Positions 33,125 to 43,309 of a stretch of DNA of 64,000 nt are shown piece after piece; the first letter of the stretch is position 1, and each line of letters starts with the position of its first letter. The position numbers were made by a program, and so were the translations under genes. The notes under the pieces were generated by a model that saw only the letters and a program-made list of their open reading frames with translations, ran no database searches and was not told where the DNA came from. The DNA lies in the NCBI GenBank assembly GCA_963575745.1, contig CAUYUJ010004280.1, positions 480,095 to 544,094 of the forward strand, given 5' to 3'. This DNA is from Prorocentrum cordatum. Taxonomy: Eukaryota; Sar; Dinophyceae; Prorocentrales; Prorocentraceae.

Positions 33125-33475
33125 TTTCACAGATGGAGAGCGGGCCGTTTTCAAAATGTGGCTCTCGCTTTAGCGCCGCGCACATTCGTTTTAAAAGTTC
33201 GCAAGAGCTTCACGGATTGAGGGCGGGTTGTTTTCAAAATGTGGCTCCCGCTTTAGCGCCGCGCACATTCTTTTGAAAAGTTTGCAAGAGCTTCACGGAT
33301 TGAGGGCGGGTCGTTTTCAAAATGTGGTTCCCGTCTAGCGCCGTGCATATTCGCTTTCAGAATTTGCAAGGGTTTCACGGATTGAGGGCGGCACTTTGTC
33401 AAAATGTGGTTCTCGCCTTAGCGCCGCGCATATTCGTTGCCAGAATTTGCCAGAGTTGCACGGATTTCCATGATC
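33125..33475 (+). repeat. 83-bp tandem repeat, four copies
   Basis: TCAAAATGTGG recurs at 33151, 33234, 33317 and 33399. The unit holds CACGGATTGAGGGCGGGTCG, CTCTCGCTTTAGCGCCGCGC and TTTGCAAGAGCTT. Related single copies are scattered at 13.3-13.9 kb, 14.15 kb and 28.6-28.95 kb. Confidence 0.8.
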
Positions 33476-33649
33476 AGCGTACCAGACATGGCGTTTTTGA
33501 AGGATTCAGGATTATGCGGGGGCAACAGTTATGTTGATCCACGGTGTCGAAGTCCAGTTATGTTGATCCATGTTGTGGGGGCCTATGAACAGGGAGTTTG
33601 GAGGGAGGTCTAATTCCAACATCGTTGATGACCCTTGGGTTTACACTGG

Positions 33650-34310
33650 TCCTCCTCCTCCTCCTCCGTCTTCTCCTCCTCCGCCTCCTCCTCCTCCGCC
33701 CATAGTGCGGATACCAGCGAAAGCGAATTCCAGCGACTTCCTCCTCCGCCTCCTCCTCTTCCTCCCCCCCCCCCCTCAGCCGCCGCCTCCTCCTCAGCCT
33801 CCGCCTCCTCCGCCGCCTCGCCTTACAGTGTGGACACCAGCGGGGGGTTCCTCCGCCTCTTCCTCCTCCTCCTACTCCACCTCCTCCTCCGCCTCCTCCG
33901 CTTTCTTTATGGGTATCAGATTGCAGATCTCACCTTTCAGGCTTACAACGACCGCAGATGTCGAGATCGTCCTCCACCCTCGGTGGGAGGGTCGGCGTTT
34001 GGCAGCCCACAGTGACGCTCGCCTCAAGCGGACGAAGCGTGGAGGATGCCCGTGGGTGATTGTCCTCTTCGGGCAGGGAGGCGGGGCTTCTTGAGCGCGT
34101 GCGCTCCTTCTGGTTCCCCTTGCGCCATCCGCTCCTCCGGTTCCTCCTTCCGTTCCCTCCTCTTGTTCCTCACTATGATTCCCCTTTCTTTTGCTCCTCA
34201 TCCCGCCTCATCTCCCTCCTCCTCCTCCTCCTCCTCCTCCTCCTCCTCCTCCTCCTCCTCATCCTCCTCTCCTCCTCCTCCTCCTCCCCCTGTTCCTCCT
34301 CCTCTTCCTC
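33650..34310 (+). repeat. CTC/CCG tracts with short unique inserts
   Basis: Tracts at 33650-33700, 33740-33830, 33855-33900 and 34215-34300. The insert 33945-34110 follows CCTTTCAG|GCTTAC, an acceptor-like site, and has an open frame (LTTTADVEIVLHPRWEG), but no family is recognised. Confidence 0.6.
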
Positions 34311-35650
34311 AGGCTTGTTGTATTGGATGCACTTGGGGACGAGCTTGACGTCTTCCTCCTACGCTTCGGTGCGGCATCCGGTCGTGCATCTGGTCTGGCG
34401 GTGGTGTCGGGCCTGGTGGCTGGCGACTGTGATTTGTACATGCTCATCGGGATCGGGCGCCTCGCCTTCTGGATCCTCGTCCTCCTCCTGCTCCTCGCTG
34501 CTTGTTCCAGTGTTGGTTGTATGATTTTCAGCCGCTTAGGCTACGCGGGGTGCTTGAGCCGGCGTCGAGGGCAGTTGCGCTGCTGCGGTATATAGACTTT
34601 CCTGTTCCCTTCTCCTCATTCCTCCCCTCCTCTTCGGCCTTCCCTTCCCTTCTCCGCTCCTCCTCTCGCCGGTTCTTCTTTGCTTCTGGGATGCTGCTGT
34701 AGGTAACGCCATTGTTCAGTCTCTGCCGCGGTTTGCCGCGGAGTGCACGGTTTATTCATGAGGTTTGCACGCAGGGAGGCGTGCGGGGAGGAGGTGGGGG
34801 CGGGAGTTTCGAAGATTCCAGAAACCTGCCACACAGCACTTGGCATTCTACCACGCCTCAACGTGCCAGGGGGTGCGGTGGCGGGTATTCATACAAGGAC
34901 ATGCCTAGGGAGTTAACGATCTGAACCGACACCCGCTATGTTGGATGTAGCAGGGCGCGTGGGTCAACAAGAACAGGATGACTAGTTATGTGGCAAGCAT
35001 TGTGATCCTGGAATACTACTCGGAGTGTTGTGTTGCGCTTTTCTCTGGGGAGGCTGAGTACTGCGGCAGAGTGAAAGGAGGACGCGTGATGAGCTGTAGG
35101 GCTAGGAATAGTAGCCAGTTCTCAAATATTGTGAAGTTGAGTGCGGTATAGTGTGTCATGGTTGTTCGTTACGGCACTGAAACACACAATACGTGTTGTG
35201 CAAGAGTAGTCAGACAGATTCGCCTGCGAGTTTCTCAGAGCTTCTGCGTGCAGTCGAACAACCGTCCAGTCGTGCTGTTGACACTCCTCTGGTACGTTTG
35301 CAGCTGGAGGCCGAGACGGGGGTGGGTGCCTGGAGGAGTGCAGCAGCGCAGGGGCGCCAGCAGTCAGCGACGCAACGGTTCGACTCAGACGTTCACCCCG
35401 CCGAGTGGGGCAGTGAGCTCTCGACAGCCAGGGCGTCCGCGCGAGTTGTCCTGGAAGCGTTCTCTCTGGGGCTGTTTGCAGGGGCAGGCGGCCAGGAGGA
35501 GCGAGCGGCGACCGCCGGCGCCAGGCTCCCTCTTCAGGAGGATGCAGCGGCAGGGCCGGCTGCGGGAGCAGGAGGCCTCCCGCGCAGCGCGCGGGCGGGC
35601 TCTTTGTTGCCCCTCGAGGCGACGACGGCGGCGCTGGCGACTGCGACGGC
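34311..35650. other. Unique sequence, no gene recognised
   Basis: Starts after CCTCAG|GCTTG at the end of a CTC tract. A + frame 34191-34595 is hydrophobic (LIGIGRLAFWILVLLLLLAA), which could be a membrane segment or chance. 34870-35320 has lower GC and no open frame of note. 35360-35650 is GC-rich. Confidence 0.3.
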
Positions 35651-35654
35651 GACG

Positions 35655-36200
35655 GCGGTGGGCCTCTTGAGGCCATCTTGGAGGCTATCGATCTCTGTCC
35701 CCCCCGCCTGGGGCCACCAAAGTCGGATCCTGGGGCCCTCTTGGGCCGCTCTTGGGCGCTCTTGAGGCCGTTTGGGCGGCCCTTGAGGCCAGCTTATGAG
35801 CGCATTCGAAGCGAAAAGGCGAGAAGGCAAAAATGAATGATTGTCCTCAGGGTTTTCAAGGATTGTGGCCTCCTTGGGGGGTCCTGAGGGGGCTCCGAGG
35901 GCACTTGGAATCGTCTTGTGGCCCTCGCTGGGCCTTTTGGAAGTATGTCGGAAGCTATCTTGACCCGTCTTCGGCTATCTTGAGGTATCTTGAGCCGTCT
36001 TGGAGGCCGTCTGGGAGCATCGGAGGCCCTCTTGGAGCCGTCTTGGGCCATCTTGAACCCTCTAACCCCTCCGCCCCCCTCCCCGTCCAGACCCAGGGAG
36101 GGGGGGACAGGAGGTAAACCTCCCCGAAGAGAGTTTGTGGAAGAGGAGAGAATGAACTCGCTGGTTCACCTTAGCCCAAAGGGCTGGTGGGATTCGTGCC
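35655..36200 (+). repeat. Compound dispersed repeat, copy C (partial)
   Basis: CTCTTGGG-type clusters (35660-35790 and 35865-36060) surround a core with GCGAAAAGGCGAGAAGGCAA (35812). The tail GTTCACCTTAGCCCAAAGGG (36164) resembles the ends of copies A and B. The long head is absent. Confidence 0.6.
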
Positions 36201-36327
36201 GGAATCGGCTTGTGTTAACAATAGGTTGGGAATTCATGGCATTTCTTTGACAGCTTGCCCCTGCTGAGATGCGTTTATCCCTTCTCGTGTTCAAAGGGGG
36301 GGCATCCAAGACAGCATCAGCTCAGAA

Positions 36328-36483
36328 TTAGGGGGCCGCATGCGAACCCTACCCCTACCCCCCACGATTTTTGAGGGGGAGGGTGGGGTGCTTTTGGCTC
36401 GGGAGCTCCCGAACGAAGTGAGCCCCACCCTCCCCCTGAGAAATCGTCGGGGGTAGGGGTAGGGTTCGCATGCGGCCCCCTAA
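36328..36483. repeat. 156-bp foldback hairpin
   Basis: The left arm begins TTAGGGGGCCGCATGCGAAC and the right arm ends with its exact reverse complement. Arms of about 60 bp stay almost perfectly paired through CCTACCCCTACCCCC, CGATTT and GGGGGAGGGTGGGG. The loop (about 36386-36423) holds a GGGAGCTCCC palindrome. It is the best-preserved inverted repeat in the window and probably a recent foldback or MITE insertion. Confidence 0.75.
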
Positions 36484-36583
36484 GAACGTGGCTCCGCGCT
36501 TCCCAGACCACTCGGCCTGTGGGCCAGGCGCGGAAGGCAGGGCCACCTTGGGCTCGGGAGGGGCTCCCGTTTCCGGGCAGTTT

Positions 36584-36760
36584 CAGGAGGAGGGAACAAA
36601 ACACACAGACACAATTCATCGTCGACCCCCCAGAAAGTATGCGAAACTACGGGAAGTGGAGGGGAAGACAAAAACCCAGACGATGTGGGAAAATATGGGG
36701 CATTTTCTTATTTGTGTGTGTGTGTTTATTCGTGTGTCCCAGGGCCCCTTCACAGTTGCC
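36584..36760 (+). repeat. Dispersed repeat of about 190 bp, copy 2
   Basis: Partner of 12285-12480, same orientation, with the same order of conserved words. Confidence 0.65.
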
Positions 36761-36889
36761 TAGATCTGGACCCGGGGTCCCCTCCGTGGCCGAGGCTCGC
36801 CGTGGCCAGCAGCGCCGCTCCACGTCCTGCTGGCAGGTCCAGCTGGCAGCCCACTTTCCCTCCCTCCGCCTTCTAATTCTCCTCTTCTT

Positions 36890-37180
36890 CCTCCTCTCCC
36901 CTCCTCCTCCTCCTCTCTCCTCCTCTCTCCTCCTCCTCCTCCTCCTCCTCTTCCTCCTCCTCCCCCTCCTCCTCCTCCTCTCCTCCTCTCCTCCTCCTCC
37001 TCCTCCTCCTCCTCCTCCTCCCCCTCTCCCCCTCCTCCTCCTCCTCCTCCTCCTTCTCCTCCTCCTCCTCCTCCTCCTCCTCCTCCTCCTCCTCCTCCTC
37101 CTCCTCTCCCCTCCTCCTCCTCCTCCTTCTCCTCCTCCTCCTCTTCCTCCTCCATCTGCTCCTTCTCCTCTTTCTCCTCC
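36890..37180 (+). repeat. (CTC)n microsatellite
   Basis: CTC with CTCCCC and CTT interruptions. It ends before CCGCAG|CCTGAGCG. Confidence 0.85.
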
Positions 37181-37195
37181 TGCCGGACTCCGCAG

Positions 37196-37289
37196 CCTGA
37201 GCGACATACATCCCCAGGCCAGAGACCTGTTCCTGCGCATGGGAGGCCATGGATCCCATCGGACTGCCGAACTTGTGTGCGAGGGCCAG
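37196..37289 (+). CDS. Candidate orphan exon
   Basis: A 94-base stretch bounded by a long pyrimidine tract with CCGCAG on the left and GGCCAG|GTGTAT on the right. The frame reads LSDIHPQARDLFLRMGGHG then SHRTAELVCEGQ. The setting resembles that of the CFAP52 exons, but I recognise no family, and the left border lacks the AG|G form. It may be chance. Confidence 0.2.
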
Positions 37290-37299
37290 GTGTATCGAG

Positions 37300-37750
37300 G
37301 TGGTAGGCCCTCTGGATCAAATTGTTTGGCGTGGTGGCCTCGTGGATCCAATTCTTTCGCTGGAGTCAGATATTGAGTTCTTGAATCGGACGACACACAA
37401 GGAATTGGTTCCTCGGACCTTGCTTCGGACTTGCAGGCCGATGGTAAGATTACTGGAAGAAGGGATTGTTTGGGTGCAACAGCATGCTTGTGGTCGGGGC
37501 GCAACAGCATGCGCTTGTCTTTCGGCTGTTGCTAGGGATCCGGTGTGGCGTCTGAAGAATGACCCCCCTTGTTGATAAGACCTGATCTATGGGGCGCACC
37601 GCAGCGCCAAAACCGTAAAATACCAGAGGTCCGACGTCCTGGCGTGGGCGGCACATGGGCCTCACGTGGGCTACGGTTTTTTTGTAACACATGTGCCTCG
37701 CGACCTCGCAGTGCACAGATAATGGGACTACATTGGGAAACATGTTTCAA
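37300..37750. other. Spacer without recognised feature
   Basis: GGATC words recur near 37310-37350, and GCAACAGCATGC repeats at 37476 and 37501. No gene is identified. Confidence 0.35.
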
Positions 37751-37759
37751 CATTCAGGG

Positions 37760-37960
37760 TTCGGCTTGAACAAGGAACACTTACTTTTCAAAAGGGGTTC
37801 GGTCGTTCCTTAGGTTTGCAGGCGTTCCACTACCTTATTGGCGGCGAGCCCCCCTGGTGTTCCTTCGGACTTCCTAGGCTTCCTTGGGAAAAAAAAGGGC
37901 TTCGTTCCTTATTTATCGTTCCTTAGGTCAGGCCGAATACTGTGCGCACAGACTGCGGGG
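37760..37960 (+). repeat. Dispersed repeat, copy 1
   Basis: Shares GGCGTTCCACTACCTTATTG, GGCGGCGAGCC, GGGCTTCGTTCCTTATTT and CGTTCCTTAGGTCAGGC with 41360-41490, same orientation. Confidence 0.65.
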
Positions 37961-38137
37961 CCTCCGGCAAACACTGCAGCCCGCCTGAGGCCCGCGCGTG
38001 GGCCACGTGCACGTGTGAGGCCCACGCCGGGCCCCTGGCAGTTCACGAGCGCGCGGGGCGTACGATAGCGGCGACGACGACGATGTGCTCTCGATGGTGG
38101 GCGGCGCTCAGTTGAGGGCGCGATTTCGCGACCCCTT

Positions 38138-38261
38138 GGCATCGCTCGGACGTGTGCATTTTTCCTCGGCGAGGACCATCGAGGAGCATCTTTGATCATT
38201 TAGCGAAAAATGCACGCACGAAATCGAAAAATGCACGGGGAATGGACGTCCGAGCGATGGC
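38138..38261 (+). mobile_element. 124-bp TIR element (MITE-like), copy 2
   Basis: The same ends and the same length as 6548-6671, and well over 80% identical by eye. The second inverted block is clearer here: GTGCATTTTTC on the left pairs with GAAAAATGCAC on the right. Flanking sequences of the two copies are unrelated, so this is dispersal and not a segmental duplication. Confidence 0.7.
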
Positions 38262-38269
38262 GAGACCCC

Positions 38270-38830
38270 CCCGCCTCCCTCCCAAGAATCCCTTTTGCCA
38301 ATCCGTCCCCCCCTCTTTTTGTCCTGCCCGTGCTGGGGAACATAGGAGGAAGGACAAGAGTTATAGCAAACGTTGAGGGACGACTTCGCGTGACCCCCCT
38401 CCGCCCCCCGGCCTTCATGTTGAACAAGCGTTCCCGGAGAAGTGGGGGGGGTGGAGGAGGGATGTTGGTTCTTTCTATTTCGGGCGCTGTTGTTGAAAAG
38501 ATTGGTCCTTTAACCGCACGAAAGCTCGCGCCCCTCTTTTCGGAGATAATCAGGAGACCGGATTTGTGTCAGAAGCCGCTTTTTTGAAAAGCGGATTGGA
38601 AATGCGGTGGATTTGTTTGATTTTGTTGGGATGCGTTTTTCGTTTTTGTGTTTGAAGCGGCGGCGTCGTCCAAGGCAGCAGTAGCTCAGATATGCTCGGA
38701 CCATGTATCGCAATAGGATGGGGGGCGTTTTAGTGTTTGAAGTTGTTAGAAAAACACCACAAACAGAGGTTGTGGACCCGCACCCGCTTTTCAACATACG
38801 CTTGCATAGACACATCCCGCGTTCCCCAAG
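38270..38830. other. Spacer without recognised feature
   Basis: Mixed sequence with no recognised gene on either strand. Confidence 0.35.
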
Positions 38831-38844
38831 ACGTTGAACACAAC

Positions 38845-39017
38845 AGCGACGACGACAGCAACGGCGACGGCGACGACGACGGCGGAGACGACGACCACGA
38901 CGACGAAGACGGCGACGACGACGACGGCGACGAGCGCGACGACGACGACGACGACGGCGACGGCGACGACGGCGACGATGGCGACGACGACGACGATGAG
39001 GACTACGACAGCGACGA

Positions 39018-39058
<41 letters not shown>

Positions 39059-39190
39059 GCGACGAGTGCGACGACGACGACGACGACGGCGGAGACGACG
39101 ACGACGTCGACGGCAACGACGACGACGACGACGATGGCGATGGCGACAACGGCGACGACGGCGACGATGGCGACGACGACGACTCCGTGG
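38845..39190 (+). repeat. (GAC)n microsatellite
   Basis: GAC/GGC runs of about 345 bp. They give poly-Asp and poly-Thr frames. Confidence 0.9.
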
Positions 39191-39313
39191 CCCGTTTCGG
39201 AGTCCCGGAGCCGTGAGAAGTCGGCCCGGGGCTAAGAGTGTCTAGGACGGGCTTTGGGCAGAGGTCGAGCAGGGTGCGGTCACGTGGCAGTCGCAAGGTG
39301 CAGAGCAGGTGGT

Positions 39314-39334
39314 CCGTAGCCATTTGAGCTCAAG
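39314..39334 (+). other. Relic spliced leader upstream of an intronless gene
   Basis: Reads CCGTAG then CCATTTGAGCTCAAG, differing from the dinoflagellate SL at two positions. It lies 40 bases before the start codon at 39375, where an SL would sit in a mature mRNA. Confidence 0.85.
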
Positions 39335-39374
39335 TGACGTGGATTGGTTGCCGTAGCGCTGCTTTTGTTATGCC

Positions 39375-40490
39375 ATGGTGGCACGCTTGCACCTGAAGAG
39401 GCGGGTGCTCGGCTTCGGATTGTTAACTTGTCTGCGCGCTTTGACTAGCAACCTGCTTGTCTCAAAGTCGCTCTTTGTAATCCAGCCGTGGAGTGAGAAG
39501 GGAAGCTCTGAGGTGCATCGCCTGGTGACACTGGTGCAACGCGGGCGGCAGGCAGATTTTAATCCTGAAGGCGAAGAGGGGGAAGACTTGGGATGGCCAT
39601 CAGCTTACTATGACGGTGATGAGGGCCAGCTGTTCGTTGCCATAGGCCCCAGTGATGAGCTGTTGGCTTGTGCAGCAGTTATCACCGGGACTGCCGTGGC
39701 CACCACCACGAGCGGTGCGAGTACGAGCGAGGCCGCCGTGGCAGCAATCCGGCGAGTCTGCTTGAATCCCGCAGCAGTGGTCGCTGGCACAGGTGAACGG
39801 GAAAATATCCTTGAAGCTCTGGTGCAAGAGGCGCACCTTTTTGTCCAAAAGCAGGGAATGCAAAGGGTCATAGGATTGGGCTACGACGGCACAGAGGGCT
39901 GCCAGCCATCGCCGCAGTTGCTGGAGAAACTTGGCTATGAGCAGCAAGGCAGGTTGCCTGGGTGCCCAGGTGTCTTCCAGTACAGCCAGAAGCTTCTTGC
40001 CGACATGGAGCCGAAGCGTTCACTCTTCACGGGCAATTGGAAGATGGACCTCAGCAGCAGCGACTCTCTCTGGGGGGTGCTGCGTGCGGTGGGCATGAAT
40101 TTTCTGGCAATTCCACTTGTGGACCGACTCTCTGTCCAACAGGGCATATCACAGACTGAGGACGGCCTGACAATTGAGATTACAACTCCGCTTGGTTCTG
40201 ACACTATGGAATTGCCGTTCGACGGCGCAGTGACCATGGTGTCAGGTGTCGCAGGTGGCAAAAACATGCAGACAAGTTCATGGATTTCGGCACCTGCAGG
40301 TGGGCAACTTCGGCTGAAAACAGTGCAGGCTGTGAAGGGCTCATTGGACCTGCCCGGGTCGTCAACACTTTTTGAGACCGTGCGCTCTCTGGGCGATGGA
40401 GATGCTACGCTCTTCGAGGATCTTGCAACGATTGTTAACGGACAGAGGGTAGCCACCGCGCGACGCGTACTGCGACGGCTGGAAGATTAG
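39375..40490 (+). CDS. Intronless GNAT-like / FABP-like fusion protein, 371 aa
   Basis: The start ATG has a strong context (GCCATGG). An ATG five bases earlier opens an overlapping 8-codon frame. Residues about 33-208 look like a GCN5-related N-acetyltransferase fold: a core strand FVAIG, IRRVCLNP at 125-132, GTGERENILEAL at 138-149 where the family binds acetyl-CoA (Q/RxxGxG/A), and the C-terminal LLEKLGYEQQGRLPG. Residues about 215-371 resemble the fatty-acid-binding protein family of calycins: FTGNWKMDLSSSDSLWGVL at 218, two Gly-turn strands, and a closing GQRVATARRVLRRL. The substrate is unknown. The frame is intact without introns and follows an SL relic, so it is best read as a retrogene that may still be used. 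The N-terminal 30 residues are basic and hydrophobic and could be a targeting peptide. Both domain calls rest on pattern recognition. Confidence 0.75.
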   Translation: MVARLHLKRRVLGFGLLTCLRALTSNLLVSKSLFVIQPWSEKGSSEVHRLVTLVQRGRQADFNPEGEEGEDLGWPSAYYDGDEGQLFVAIGPSDELLACAAVITGTAVATTTSGASTSEAAVAAIRRVCLNPAAVVAGTGERENILEALVQEAHLFVQKQGMQRVIGLGYDGTEGCQPSPQLLEKLGYEQQGRLPGCPGVFQYSQKLLADMEPKRSLFTGNWKMDLSSSDSLWGVLRAVGMNFLAIPLVDRLSVQQGISQTEDGLTIEITTPLGSDTMELPFDGAVTMVSGVAGGKNMQTSSWISAPAGGQLRLKTVQAVKGSLDLPGSSTLFETVRSLGDGDATLFEDLATIVNGQRVATARRVLRRLED

Positions 40491-40509
40491 CCATTGCAGC
40501 AGCACCAGC

Positions 40510-40540
40510 CAGCCAGCCAGCCAGCCAGCCAGCAGTTGCA
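40510..40540 (+). repeat. (CCAG)n just after the stop codon
   Basis: Seven CCAG-type units lie in the presumed 3' untranslated region. AAAAG at 40578 could serve as a dinoflagellate polyadenylation signal, but this is weak evidence. Confidence 0.5.
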
Positions 40541-40879
40541 GCAACATCGGCGCGCCAGTGCATCACCGCATCACCAACAAAAGATGCAGGGCAGGTGGCA
40601 CTGAGGCCAATTTCGACGGTGTGCTCTTCATCCCGCCTGAGCCGGAGGCGGCAGCGGTGCGCGAGCGGTCCTCCGTCCTGACGGTTCTCCGTCTTGGAGG
40701 CGTTCATCGTCCTGTGCTGCGGGTTCTAGTCCTCCTCCAGCTTCTACCCCTGGTCGTCCTCTGCCGCTGCTGCTCCTCCCCCTCGTCCTCGGAGGCGCCG
40801 AGGCCGTAAAGATCTGGGGGGTGTTCCATTCTGGGTCTGGTCTTGCTTCATGATGGTCGTTGCTTTCCTCGCACTACCA

Positions 40880-41356
<477 letters not shown>

Positions 41357-41359
41357 GAA

Positions 41360-41490
41360 CACATACTTTTTAACAGGGGCGTTTGCATGCGTTCCGCTAC
41401 CTTTTTGGCGGCGAGCCTCCCTGGCGTTCCTTGGAGAAACGGGCTTCATTCCTTATTTGTCGTTCCGTAGGTCAGGCTGAACCCTGTTCC
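41360..41490 (+). repeat. Dispersed repeat, copy 2
   Basis: Partner of 37760-37960. It begins directly at the end of the CTA tract. Confidence 0.65.
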
Positions 41491-41499
41491 CAAAAGAAT

Positions 41500-42060
41500 A
41501 AAGATCTCGAGGGCGCTTGCAATGGATGAGAGGCGCACGGCGTATCCCCCGCGCACAGGCGGCGCCGATCTTCGTCGGCGTGGCCAGCGCGCTGGACCAC
41601 CTCCACCAGAGGGCGGGGCCGGCGCGCTTCAGAGCGGGAAGTCGAGGCAAAGAAAATCTCACAAATTTGAACAATCGGAGCTCCATCAGCTTTTCCTTGA
41701 TTTCGGCCTCCTCTGTGTGGGGGGGGGAGGGGGGGGGACGCTTCCAGGCCCCGGGGGGCCAACAAGCACGAGTCCGAGACGAATCACTACGCTGGGCAAG
41801 GGGTCGGGACCCCCTTAGCGCCCTGGGGCCCAGAACATAGCAAAGCTGCACGGATACAAACACGCGGCCGGAGTTAGCTTCTATCACAGCAGCACCCCGT
41901 TCAGCAAGCTGTTCGGGGAAGAAACACGCAGAGCTGCGGAGCGCCGCGCGGATCTCTTGGACCTGCGTGGGGCCTCCCCCGGTGGCGTCTCCGGCGCTGC
42001 CCCCATGGCGCGCCCCGCGCGCCGGGGGGAGGGGGCGCGGCGCCGCTCCGGGAGCCCCGT
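41500..42060. other. GC-rich spacer, no gene recognised
   Basis: G runs near 41718-41737. No family is recognised in the open frames. Confidence 0.35.
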
Positions 42061-42064
42061 GCGG

Positions 42065-42290
42065 AGCTCCGAGTGCTGGTGCTGGTGCTGCTTTGCGTCG
42101 CGCCTTTTTCCCTGGCGGGGGAAGACGAAGCAGAGCAGCACGAGCACTCCTGCGAGTTGTAGGGAGTTCCTACGAGTCGTGGGTGATTCCGGTTGTGCTT
42201 GCGCTGTCCGGTTGGAGAAGACGAAGCACAACAGCACGAGCACTCCTGCGAGTTGTAGGGCATTCCTGCAAGTCGTGGCTTATTCCGACA
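42065..42290 (+). repeat. 98-bp tandem duplication
   Basis: GAAGACGAAGCAGAGCAGCA and GAAGACGAAGCACAACAGCA start near 42121 and 42219, each followed by CGAGCACTCCTGCGAGTTGT and a TTCCTRCRAGTCGTGG end. Confidence 0.7.
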
Positions 42291-42364
42291 ACCTGCCGTT
42301 GCTGTGCCTTTTTTGGGGCCTCCTGGGGGGGGGCCCCTGTCGCCACACGGCCGGAGTCGCTCCA

Positions 42365-42745
42365 AAGTCTTGGTGAGAGTGCGTCGGTGGGGCTTCGGGG
42401 TCGCAGCACGGCTTTTGGACTCGGGTCAATCTCCGAGGGCGTCTCGGGCGACCGGGGCCTCCTGGGGGGCCCTCGTCGCCGCGGCCGGAGTCGCTTCAGA
42501 GTCTTGGGAAGACCGCGCCCCAGGAGAGGTCTGGGGAGCAGCAGTGGCCGCGGCCATGCGCAAGACGGTGCGGTGACGACACCGTGTGGTGAGTCGGTGG
42601 GGCTTCGGGGTCACAGCACGGTTTTGGGACTCGGGTCGTTCTCCGAGGACTTCTCGGGCGACTGGGGCCTCCAAGGCCTCAAAACCGTGCGGTGAGGGAC
42701 CGTGCGGTGAGGTCGCTGGAGGTTGCGAGGTCACAGCGCGGTCTG
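42365..42745 (+). repeat. Repeat of about 220 bp, two copies plus a fragment
   Basis: GTCGGTGGGGCTTCGGGGTC occurs at 42383 and 42594, both followed by GCACGGYTTT, GACTCGGGTC and TCTCGGGCGAC. A fragment with GAGGTCACAGCGCGG follows near 42727. Confidence 0.6.
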
Positions 42746-42749
42746 TCAC

Positions 42750-43100
42750 CGCACCTTGTCGGGAAATTCCAATCTCAGCATCTTGCTGTTCCGCCAGGGC
42801 CACTCTGCAAAAAACGATCGAGGATCGACGTTTTCTGCGCCATCCTGACGTCATGGCGTTGCATATTTTCTCCAACACACCTGGCGTTTTCGCCCAGTTT
42901 CGGGCCCCTGGGCCACCACATATCAATCCAGCTCTAAAGTGGCGCAGAGAGATGGAATCTAGGGCTCTGGTCGAGATGTTTTACGATGTTGCATATTTTT
43001 TCGCTAAGTCGGATCTCAGGGCCGTTCTGTTCTGCCAGGGCCACCTCGCAAAAGCGATCGATGATCGAAGATGTTGTGCGCTTTGGTGAAATGCGTCCGT
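42750..43100 (+). repeat. Dispersed repeat, copies 2 and 3 of the 32765 family
   Basis: 42750-42870 and 43005-43085 share CTGTTCYGCCAGGGCCAC, RCGATCGAKGATCG and GTTGCATATTTT. 42885-43025 matches 32765-32935. Confidence 0.55.
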
Positions 43101-43309
43101 GTTCCATAGCTCGTCGCGGCTACGGCTGGATTCCCCTCGAAGTTTTTGTCAAACACACACACACAGGCACATCAGGATGGGTGCAGAGGTTTCCTGTAGA
43201 GCGAAGGAGAATCGCCATGAAGGAAAAGGGGTCCTGAGGGAAAGGAGTCCTGATTCGCTGTTCCCGAACAGTGCTTGAACTAAAGGGTCCTCCCTTCGGC
43301 CGACTGTAA

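Noticed and set aside
38834-39235. Acidic low-complexity protein
   Set aside because: It is a (GAC)n microsatellite read as poly-Asp or poly-Thr.
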